DNA from: Fimbriimonadaceae bacterium
GTDB lineage: Bacteria; Armatimonadota; Fimbriimonadia; Fimbriimonadales; Fimbriimonadaceae
DNA: 6,641 nucleotides
Direction of reading: 5' to 3'
Assembly: GCA_014380605.1 (NCBI GenBank)
Contig: JACMJO010000113.1
Span: 1 to 6,641 of the forward strand
Each line of letters begins with the position of its first letter. Position 1 is the stretch's first letter. The position numbers and the translations under genes were made by a program. This document shows, piece by piece, positions 1 through 5,835 of this stretch. A model generated the notes under the pieces. The model did no database searches. It was given only the letters and a program-made list of their open reading frames with translations, and had not been told where the DNA came from.

Positions 1-1754
1 GGGGGTTCGAATTGGCGTTCGCTTTGACCACGATGGCCATGGGAATGCCCTGATTGACTTTGGTTCTGTTGCTGGCTCTGCTGCTGCCAGTTCTTGGTAG
101 ATTCCTGTTGGGTCGAGTGTCCGCTCTGTTGGCTGACGGTGACAGTCTGCAAGTGGTAGCCACGGGAGTCCATCGCCTCGATGAGCCTGGATTGATTCTG
201 GTCAAGGGCTTCGCGAACCCGTGGATCGCTTGCTGCCAGCTGGGTATCTACCATTCGTCCTATCGACTTGACCACCATGGTGATCGAGCCTAGATCCTCA
301 GGATTAAGGTGAATTGTCACCCCGTTCCGAGGTCGCGCCGCGGCTAACATATGAAGCTTGTCAGTCACCTGTTTGACAACCAGATCTACTACTCCGGATT
401 TGAGCGGCTCTGGTTTTGCCTCGGCGGTGATCGGTGCAATGTCAGTCCCAAACATCCGAGGAGCGGAATGCCGATCCAAACGGCCAATCGGGACTTCAAC
501 CACAGATTCGACTTCGACTACACCTTCGGTAAGCGTTGGCTCTCGATCTGTAACTTGGCTTGGGCCGCCAATCTGTTGAGGACGAGAGCCGAATCGGTTC
601 CCCGGCGCGGTTTCGCCAGCGTTTGCGGACTCAAGAGCGATGTCGCTGGTTTGACCTACAGTTGTGTGCTCCGTGCTCGTTCGCTTTGTGCCAAATCTTC
701 CCGTGGCGGGCTGAGGGTTCGCGCTTACAACCTCTCGAATTGCTCGATCCGTTGAGACGCTCGTTACCTTCAGATCGGCCTTCTCGACCTTGGGCTCGGT
801 CGAGACCTTGTCGGTAGGCTTCTTCTGAAGTAGCGGATCAGTCGCAACGGCGACCTCTGACGATCGGGTTTCAGCGGTCAGAATCGAAGGCGCAAGAAGT
901 GGTTCCCTATCGGATTGTTTAGTTCTGTCGAACTGAGTTTCCTGGGGTTCCTCCACCTGGATGGACTGAACATTGACCACAGCAAGCACCTCATCGGGAA
1001 TGCCCTTGGGAAGCGCTTGATTCGCGTTCGATACTGGTGGTCGGTAAAGTTCCTTTAGGGATCCCTCACCGTTTTGCGGCATGCCGACGAGGTCGACCGG
1101 GATAGGCTCGCCGAAGACAATGCCGGGAGTGAGGGGCGTTGGGCACGGTTCGGATACCTCGGGTATGCCAGATGCCGAAGGACTCGGGCACGTTGTCGAA
1201 ACTACGGGAATGTCTGGAGTCCAAGGAGTCGGACACGGTCCCGATACTTCGGGAACTTTAGGTGTTTTTGGCGAAGGGCAGACATCGGCTGACGGCGAAG
1301 GAAGAATAGGCTGGGAGAAAAAGCCGCCAATCATTTGGCTGGCGAGCCAATTCATCGCTTCGTTTACTGGTTCCAATTCTGAGGCTACTGGAGTTTCAGG
1401 GTTGGAACTTGCAGCCGTTGTCCAGAAGGGCTCGGGCAGATCGATATCGAGATCGATCTTCTGCATCGGTTGGAAGTCCAGTTTCTGAGGTTGAGCATTC
1501 GGCTCCGTTCCCTCGACTTCTTCCACCGTCGGCAGAATGTCTGGCGGGGGTGGGGGCTCGGGCCCCGGAGGGGCTCCGGGCGGAATGAATCCGCCAAATT
1601 CGACTTGCTCTAAGGCGACCTCGAACCCGGGCACGCCAGGTACCTGGCTGGTGGGTTCGGGAGTGGCCCCTAATGCAAGGCCTAATAGAGATATGTCCAT
1701 TTCATCCTGGGCTGAGTCCAGCCAATAGACATCTTTGGTTGGACGGCCCGGCAT
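1..1754 (-). CDS. fliK: Flagellar hook-length control protein FliK (3' end beyond window)
   Basis: FliK is the molecular ruler and export-specificity switch of the flagellar type III secretion system. It is secreted during hook assembly and stops hook growth through its C-terminal domain. The frame is open from 1754 to the window edge, giving 584 visible residues and no stop. The C-terminal Flg_hook-type domain spans about residues 455-541: a helix (VVDLVVKQVTDKLHML), then VTIHLNPEDLGSITMVV (LNPEDLG at 483-489), a helix with VREALDQNQSRLIEAM, and a strand YHLQTVTVS. A Gln/His-rich tail follows to residue 584. The N-terminal 450 residues are Pro/acidic and low-complexity, as in other FliK linkers, with a poly-Pro stretch at about 58-71 and a Cys repeat at 159-218. 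The start is uncertain. ATG 1754 has no Shine-Dalgarno. ATG 1700 (residue 19, giving MDISLLGLALG) has AGGA four bases upstream and may be the real start. ATG 1835 is also in frame. The gene is divergent from the HAD gene. The family call rests on the C-terminal domain. Confidence 0.87.
   Translation of the reverse strand, partial: MPGRPTKDVYWLDSAQDEMDISLLGLALGATPEPTSQVPGVPGFEVALEQVEFGGFIPPGAPPGPEPPPPPDILPTVEEVEGTEPNAQPQKLDFQPMQKIDLDIDLPEPFWTTAASSNPETPVASELEPVNEAMNWLASQMIGGFFSQPILPSPSADVCPSPKTPKVPEVSGPCPTPWTPDIPVVSTTCPSPSASGIPEVSEPCPTPLTPGIVFGEPIPVDLVGMPQNGEGSLKELYRPPVSNANQALPKGIPDEVLAVVNVQSIQVEEPQETQFDRTKQSDREPLLAPSILTAETRSSEVAVATDPLLQKKPTDKVSTEPKVEKADLKVTSVSTDRAIREVVSANPQPATGRFGTKRTSTEHTTVGQTSDIALESANAGETAPGNRFGSRPQQIGGPSQVTDREPTLTEGVVEVESVVEVPIGRLDRHSAPRMFGTDIAPITAEAKPEPLKSGVVDLVVKQVTDKLHMLAAARPRNGVTIHLNPEDLGSITMVVKSIGRMVDTQLAASDPRVREALDQNQSRLIEAMDSRGYHLQTVTVSQQSGHSTQQESTKNWQQQSQQQNQSQSGHSHGHRGQSERQFEP
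1101..1280 (-). repeat. Four tandem 45-bp units in fliK encoding a Cys-Pro pentadecapeptide repeat
   Basis: Read on the minus strand, four consecutive 15-codon units begin at 1280, 1235, 1190 and 1145, exactly 45 bases apart. They encode CPSPKTPKVPEVSGP, CPTPWTPDIPVVSTT, CPSPSASGIPEVSEP and CPTPLTPGIVFGEPI. The conserved core is C-P-[ST]-P, followed by TP-x-[IV]-P-x-V-S in the first two units and variants of it later. An upstream PSPSA (residues 152-156) may be a decayed extra unit. The C-P-[ST]-P codons differ synonymously between units (for example tgc/tgt, tcg/agt, cct/ccg/cca), so this is not a fresh duplication. The four cysteines (159, 174, 189, 204) are the only ones in the visible protein. 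Confidence 0.85.
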
Positions 1755-1845
1755 TTGTAGGGGCAATCGAACATATAGCGAGTTAGTAGCGGCTAAACGC
1801 CCTGGGACGAGCCATCGAGGGGAGACATCTGCCATACTCGATTTG
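1755..1845. promoter_or_regulatory. Divergent intergenic region between fliK and the HAD gene
   Basis: This 91-base gap (145 bases if fliK starts at 1700) must hold the 5' signals of one or both units. No good -35/-10 pair was found on either strand. On the plus strand, CATACT at 1833-1838 ends seven bases before the HAD ATG. If it were a -10 box, the transcript would be nearly leaderless. On the minus strand, TATATG lies about 14 bases before ATG 1754. A 9-base palindrome, TAGC-G-GCTA, sits at 1787-1795. All of these are weak matches and are listed only so that the gap is described. Confidence 0.35.
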
Positions 1846-2559
1846 ATGCCGCAAGGCTTGTCCCTTTCAAACTTTAATGCCGCGCTCTTTGACGTGGACG
1901 GCACTCTTGTCGATAGTTTGGAGGTTTTCGTTAGAGGACTTGGGGACGCCTACGAGCATTACTTGGGATTTCGGCCCGCACGTGCGGAGCTTCTATCCCT
2001 TTGCGGAATTCCATTGCATCGACAGCTACAGCTTTTTCAAGACCCTCCTCCGAGCGGTGAGAAGCTTGCCGAAATGGTGGCGTTCGCGATATCCCGATAC
2101 AAGGTGCATCAAGAGATGGAATACGTCTTTGACGATGCCGTCGAAACCTTGCGCATCTGCCATCGAGCAGGGCTCCGAACGGCCCTTGTGACAAGCAAGA
2201 ACGCCGTCGAGCTAGAACATTTTCTCAGTCGATTTGACGCAGTCGATGCCATTGATACGGCCGTCTGCGCTTCCGATGTTCATCACCCCAAGCCCGATCC
2301 CGAAGCAGCGATCCTCGCCTGCCGTCGCCTCCAAATCGAACCCAGCCAAGCCGTAATGATCGGCGATTCCGTGTTCGATTTGAGATGTGCGCGCGATGCA
2401 GGCGTCACCCCGATCGCCGTTGGATACGGTGCTTCCGACCATGCCACCCTTCTTGCCGAATCGCCGGCGGCGTACTTTGAAACGCCTCGCGAACTGCTCG
2501 AATGGGCTCAAGCATCTCTATTGGAAACCTCATGCCCAGAAAGAAAACAAACGATTTAA
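1846..2559 (+). CDS. HAD-superfamily phosphatase, phosphoglycolate phosphatase/PpaX-like
   Basis: The 237-residue protein is a cytoplasmic haloacid-dehalogenase-type phosphohydrolase of about the usual length for Gph/PpaX enzymes. All four family motifs are present: motif I DVDGT at 16-20 (nucleophile D16, acid/base D18); motif II at VTS 115-117; motif III Lys at KPDP 149-152; and motif IV GDSVFD at 173-178 for Mg2+. Residues about 26-100 form the helical C1 cap, starting with SLEVFVRGLGDAYEHYLG. The substrate cannot be read from sequence: 2-phosphoglycolate, pyrophosphate and small sugar phosphates are all possible. I chose ATG 1846 because the DxD motif follows at the usual distance. It has no adjacent Shine-Dalgarno. 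The frame runs open upstream to a TTG at 1735, but those residues do not look conserved. A GGAG at 1821-1824 lies too far away (21 bases). The 3' end overlaps the next gene by 28 bases. Confidence 0.9.
   Translation: MPQGLSLSNFNAALFDVDGTLVDSLEVFVRGLGDAYEHYLGFRPARAELLSLCGIPLHRQLQLFQDPPPSGEKLAEMVAFAISRYKVHQEMEYVFDDAVETLRICHRAGLRTALVTSKNAVELEHFLSRFDAVDAIDTAVCASDVHHPKPDPEAAILACRRLQIEPSQAVMIGDSVFDLRCARDAGVTPIAVGYGASDHATLLAESPAAYFETPRELLEWAQASLLETSCPERKQTI
1850..1865 (-). promoter_or_regulatory. Possible sigma-54-like -24/-12 element facing fliK
   Basis: The minus strand reads AGGGACAAGCCTTGCG. It has the required GG and GC dinucleotides ten bases apart, and it matches TGGCACG-N4-TTGCW at GG, AC and TTGC (8 of 12 fixed positions). 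Transcription would begin near 1840, giving an untranslated leader of about 85 bases to ATG 1754. Sigma-54 drives hook-stage genes in several bacteria, which makes the position sensible. However, GG-N10-GC is common by chance, the site overlaps the first codons of the divergent gene, and no sigma-54 gene is visible here. Confidence 0.2.
1850..1876 (-). promoter_or_regulatory. Possible sigma-28-like element facing fliK (competing reading)
   Basis: The minus strand has TAAAGTTT at 1876-1869, a perfect match to the enterobacterial flagellar sigma-28 -35 box. After the standard 11-base spacer comes GCCTTGCG, which matches only GCC of GCCGATAA. The -10 half is therefore poor. The site overlaps the sigma-54-like reading, and at most one of the two is likely to be real. 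Confidence 0.12.
2523..2526 (+). promoter_or_regulatory. Ribosome binding site that decides the start of the large protein
   Basis: GGAA lies six to seven bases before ATG 2532, inside the last codons of the HAD gene. The in-frame ATG at 2502 has no such signal. This supports the 2532 start, a 28-base overlap and likely translational coupling. Confidence 0.6.
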
Positions 2560-5500
2560 CCCCTACCCCTTCCGCCGAACCGAAAGCTAATCCAACCAAG
2601 CCAAAACGAACCGCCAAAGCTGAACCCGTTGTCGAGGCCAAAAAACCGAGCGTTGCGCGAAAGCCCGCAGCAGCCAAGAAGGTTGCCGAACCTACTCCAA
2701 CTCCGGCCCCGGCCGTATCCAAACCCAGGGCTCGCAAACCACAAAAGAGCGTTCCCGCCGCAGTTGAAGCCGTCACAACGCCAGAAGTAAAGCCCGCTTC
2801 CAAGGGTTCAAGAGCGAAGGCCAAGCCTATCGTTGAAGACGAGCCAAAGGCCTTGTTCCGTAGGGCCAAGCCGAGGGTCGAAGCTTCTCTTGCTCCGGCT
2901 CCAGAGCCGGCGAAGCCAACAAGGTCAAGGAATCAGCGATCAAAGAAAACGGAGCCAGCCGTTCAAACCGGAGACGCCGGGGATTTCCCGATCCCAACAT
3001 TCCGTCCCCGAAAGAACGCCGCTATGCCCAGCGCCGAGCCTGCTCGCGCCAGGTCAGGCAGATCAGCCGGACGCCAGAAGATTGAAAAGCCGGAAGTGTT
3101 CGAAGAGTTCATCGTTGAGGGAGAGGATCTGCCCAATCCAATTTGGCGAACTAGGGCAAACGGAAAGGCGGACGGCTCGAGCGTCAGGAAGACTGCCGAG
3201 GAGACGGAGCCCAAGGAGCGTGGAAGACGTCGCGGACGCCGTGAGCGTCAACCTGAAGGCGAGTCGACCACGGCTGAGCCGGTTATCAGCGAAGAAGCGG
3301 TCGCGGAAGCACCGCAGGTTAGTTTCCGAAGACGCGAGAAGGTTAGCCTTCTACCCCCACCCAAGCCGCTGATCTCAACTCCCGAGGATGCTCCCCAGGT
3401 TGTTGTAAGGGACGGACTGCCGACCCTTGTGCGCAATGGCCGGGTTTATCCTCCAATGCTTTTCTTTGGCGGCTCAAGCGATGAGCGAAGCGCGGGAACA
3501 GTTCTCGAAGAGCTTAGGATGGCATCGGAAGCCGGAGTCCATCTTCACTCGCACTTTGTCGACTTTGAAGTCGACGAGGATTCGATCGACGCCAACGTTC
3601 AGTTGGCCGCTTACCTGCTGTCGAAATCGGTGGCAACTGATCCTGAATCTCAAGTTCTCTTTAGGCTCGTCTTCAAGGCACCGAGGGGTTGGCAACAGAA
3701 GTTCACGAAGGGTCGTTATCTGCATCAAGACGGATCGCTGGCGGAACCCAGCGTATGCGACGATGAATTCTGGGGCTTGGCAAGCAAGTGCCTGCAAGAG
3801 TTCGTTAAGAAGCTTAGGGCCTTGGACCTCAAGAATCACATTCTTGGAGTGCACCTGGACCGGGGCGAATGGTTCTTTGCCGATGGATGGGGCTACGACA
3901 CATCTGATGCAGCGGTCGTTAAGTTTCGCGAATGGGCCAGGATGCGCTACCTGGATGACGAGGTCATGCTTAGAGCTTCTTGGTTCGACGGTCATGCATC
4001 ATTCACGGATCTCCAAATCCCCATCTATCAACCAGAGGGTGCAGAAGGAGACAAGTTCGTTCGGTCGAGTCGAAAGCAACGTAGATATGTCGACTATCAC
4101 CTGTTCTTGAGCGATGCGACGGTGCAAAGAATCGGCGACCTCGCCTATACGGTCAAGGAAGCGAGCCAGGGCTACTTCATTGTCGGAGCGAGCTATGGAT
4201 ACACGTTCGAATGGTCCCACCCGGCGAACGGCCACCTTTCGCTTGGCAAACTTCTGCGAACTCCGGAGATCGACTTCATCGCCGGGCCACCTAGCTACCG
4301 GAATCGAGAACCAGGAGGGACCGCACCATTCCCTGGCCCGATCGATAGCTTTGGACTGAACGGAAAGCTCTACTTCAGCGAAGAGGACATCAAGACGTCT
4401 CTGAGCGGCGGTCGAGAGCCGGACGACTTCAATCCGATGATCAAGACTCCCCAGGCTCTGGACAGCGTCCATTGGCGAGGAGCCGGGGCGGCGTTGGCGC
4501 ACGGCACGGGAATCAACTGGATGGACCTTTGGGGCAATGGATGGCTCAAGACGTCCAGCATCTGGGATCGAGCGCGGAAGATCACCGAAGCTTTGACCAC
4601 TCGCATGGCGAGCGGGACGACGGAGCCAGAGGTTTGCGTTTTCATCGACGAGCGAGCTTTGGCCTACCTCGTCGACCCAAATGCGTTCACCCTCCTTGTC
4701 CAGAACGTCCGCGAATCGGTTCTAAGAGCCGGCGTCAACGCTGGGTTCTATCTCCTGAGCGATCTTGCCCACCGGGAGAAATTCCCCGAAGCGAAGGCTT
4801 ACATCTTCTTGAATGCTTGGGACATCCGGCCCGAGCTTCGAGTTGCAATCAAGAGCCGACTTCAGCGGGATGGCAAAGTTCTCTTCTGGCTTTATTCCGC
4901 AGGCTTGTTCGACTCGGGTCGAGATTCCCTCGAGCGAGCTCGAGAAGTAACGGGCATTGCACTGAAGCCGCAACCGTTCTACAGCAAGTCTGGCACCACG
5001 ATCCTCAATCGGAAGCATCCGCTCAGCGAGGCGTTTCCTGAGCGTTCAATTGTGAGCGGAACCAAACTGGAACCAAGCTACTTTGCGATCCCTGAGGATG
5101 CGCTGGTGCTTGGCGAATACTCGCAAACGGGCTTGCCAAGCTTTGTCGTGAAAGAGTTCACGGGAAGCGACGATCAACGGTGGACAAGCGTTTTCCTCGG
5201 CGAGCCGATGGTCAACCCAGCGCTGATTCGGGGTCTGGCGCAGATGGCCGGAGCTCACATTTGGAACTTTACGGACGATGTGGTCCACCTGCGACCGCCG
5301 TTCTTAACCGTTCACTGTGCGAGCGCTGGTCTGAGGACGATCACGTTGCCCAGCAAGTGCTCGGCCTACCATCTGTTAAGCAAGCAATGGATTCAGACTG
5401 AGAATACGAGCCTGAAGTTCCAAGCGACCGACGGTTCGACCCATGTATTCCTGGTCGGCACGTCAGAAGAGATCGAGAACATCCTTGCCATCGATCCCGA

Positions 5501-5831
5501 TTCTCTGCTCAAAATGGCGACGTTGCCGGAAAAGCAAGACAACACGCTTGCCGGAGATGCGGCGTCCTTCGATATCCCGATGATGAAATTGGGCGAGTGG
5601 ATGGAGGGTGGCGATGCCGACGAAGTAGCCGATGAGTGGTTCTTGCGCCCGATGGCGATCGAAGAAGAACCGGCCCCTCTCGCCCAGTCTGAGGATCGGC
5701 CAGGGCGAAGACGCCGACGACGGCGCAACGGGGATCGTACGGGCAGCGAAGAGACCGCAAACTTTAAACCGGAGTATGGCGGGGCGGACGATGACCCGGG
5801 CATAAGCGTGGTCTTCAGGAAGCGGGAGTAG
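2532..5831 (+). CDS. GH42-type glycoside-hydrolase-like protein with long disordered basic tails
   Basis: The protein has 1099 residues and no signal peptide or membrane segment, so it is probably cytoplasmic. Residues 1-280 are Lys/Pro/Ala-rich and look disordered, with histone-H1-like AKKP/ARKP runs, an Arg cluster at 232-238 and repeated F/W-R-x-R motifs. Residues about 290-690 form a TIM barrel like GH42 and related clan-A enzymes. LGVHLDRGEW (438-447) places E446 as the likely acid/base, and KLYFSEEDIKT (612-622) places E617 as the likely nucleophile. SYRNREPGG (588-596) and WMDLWGNGW (663-671) match related barrels. Residues about 699-815 resemble the beta-galactosidase trimerisation domain (VCVFIDERAL; AYIFLNAW; RDGKVLFW). 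Residues 816-980 look like the small C-terminal beta domain. The end is acidic, then has seven Arg in a row (1059-1065), and finishes VVFRKRE. The substrate is unknown, and the tails are unusual for this family. It overlaps the HAD gene and lies 4 bases before era. Confidence 0.85.
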   Translation: MPRKKTNDLTPTPSAEPKANPTKPKRTAKAEPVVEAKKPSVARKPAAAKKVAEPTPTPAPAVSKPRARKPQKSVPAAVEAVTTPEVKPASKGSRAKAKPIVEDEPKALFRRAKPRVEASLAPAPEPAKPTRSRNQRSKKTEPAVQTGDAGDFPIPTFRPRKNAAMPSAEPARARSGRSAGRQKIEKPEVFEEFIVEGEDLPNPIWRTRANGKADGSSVRKTAEETEPKERGRRRGRRERQPEGESTTAEPVISEEAVAEAPQVSFRRREKVSLLPPPKPLISTPEDAPQVVVRDGLPTLVRNGRVYPPMLFFGGSSDERSAGTVLEELRMASEAGVHLHSHFVDFEVDEDSIDANVQLAAYLLSKSVATDPESQVLFRLVFKAPRGWQQKFTKGRYLHQDGSLAEPSVCDDEFWGLASKCLQEFVKKLRALDLKNHILGVHLDRGEWFFADGWGYDTSDAAVVKFREWARMRYLDDEVMLRASWFDGHASFTDLQIPIYQPEGAEGDKFVRSSRKQRRYVDYHLFLSDATVQRIGDLAYTVKEASQGYFIVGASYGYTFEWSHPANGHLSLGKLLRTPEIDFIAGPPSYRNREPGGTAPFPGPIDSFGLNGKLYFSEEDIKTSLSGGREPDDFNPMIKTPQALDSVHWRGAGAALAHGTGINWMDLWGNGWLKTSSIWDRARKITEALTTRMASGTTEPEVCVFIDERALAYLVDPNAFTLLVQNVRESVLRAGVNAGFYLLSDLAHREKFPEAKAYIFLNAWDIRPELRVAIKSRLQRDGKVLFWLYSAGLFDSGRDSLERAREVTGIALKPQPFYSKSGTTILNRKHPLSEAFPERSIVSGTKLEPSYFAIPEDALVLGEYSQTGLPSFVVKEFTGSDDQRWTSVFLGEPMVNPALIRGLAQMAGAHIWNFTDDVVHLRPPFLTVHCASAGLRTITLPSKCSAYHLLSKQWIQTENTSLKFQATDGSTHVFLVGTSEEIENILAIDPDSLLKMATLPEKQDNTLAGDAASFDIPMMKLGEWMEGGDADEVADEWFLRPMAIEEEPAPLAQSEDRPGRRRRRRRNGDRTGSEETANFKPEYGGADDDPGISVVFRKRE
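2856..3335 (+). repeat. Degenerate 48/60-residue repeats with an aromatic-Arg-x-Arg motif
   Basis: Within the disordered tail of the large protein, four copies of a short motif begin at residues 109 (LFRRAKPR), 157 (TFRPRKNA), 205 (IWRTRANG) and 265 (SFRRREKV). They are spaced 48, 48 and 60 residues apart. An acidic or Pro-rich stretch precedes each copy (VEDEPKA, GDAGDFPIP, VEGEDLPNP, EEAVAEAPQ). An Ala/Pro linker and a basic patch follow most of them. A fifth copy, VVFRKRE after ADDDPGIS, forms the last residues of the protein (5814-5828). The DNA is not obviously repetitive, so the pattern is at protein level. Confidence 0.6.
5706..5726 (+). other. Seven-arginine run in the C-terminal tail of the large protein
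   Basis: Seven successive Arg codons, mixed cga, aga, cgc and cgg, encode residues 1059-1065. They sit between an acidic stretch (EEEPAPLAQSED) and NGDRTGSEE. A similar cluster, GRRRGRRER, lies at residues 231-239 in the N-terminal tail. Codon variety argues against replication slippage. Such patches usually bind RNA, DNA or another polyanion; that role is inferred here. Confidence 0.8.
5824..5828 (+). promoter_or_regulatory. Ribosome binding site of era
   Basis: GGGAG, within the last codons of the upstream gene, lies seven bases before ATG 5836. The spacing is good and fixes the era start. The site overlaps upstream coding sequence, so translation of the two genes is probably coupled. Confidence 0.75.
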
Positions 5832-5835
5832 CCCG

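Noticed and set aside
1101..1280. CRISPR array or intergenic tandem repeat
   Set aside because: The 45-bp period has no spacer structure, is a multiple of three, and stays in frame with conserved protein residues inside fliK.
351..1488. Several plus-strand open frames of 70-135 codons across 54-1728
   Set aside because: They lie opposite the continuous minus-strand fliK frame. Their products have no recognisable domain, and their composition (for example GHG-SDTSG runs) mirrors the fliK repeat.
1787..1795. TAGC-G-GCTA palindrome as an operator
   Set aside because: It is nine bases long, a single copy, and not placed against a credible promoter. This is expected by chance.
2532..2640. Possible secretion signal or lipoprotein signal on the large protein
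   Set aside because: The N-terminus is MPRKKTND followed by Pro/Lys/Ala. There is no hydrophobic stretch or lipobox, and the alternative start at 2502 adds none.
2405..2869. Minus-strand open frame of 154 codons, Ala/Gly/Phe-rich
   Set aside because: It is antisense to the Lys/Pro/Ala-rich tail, whose codons lack stops on the reverse strand. The protein has no recognisable feature.
2532..3372. A separate histone-H1-like gene fused by sequencing error to a glycosidase gene
   Set aside because: The frame is continuous with no internal stop. No ribosome binding site with a start was noticed between the tail and the barrel, and the C-terminal copy of the tail motif links both ends to one protein.
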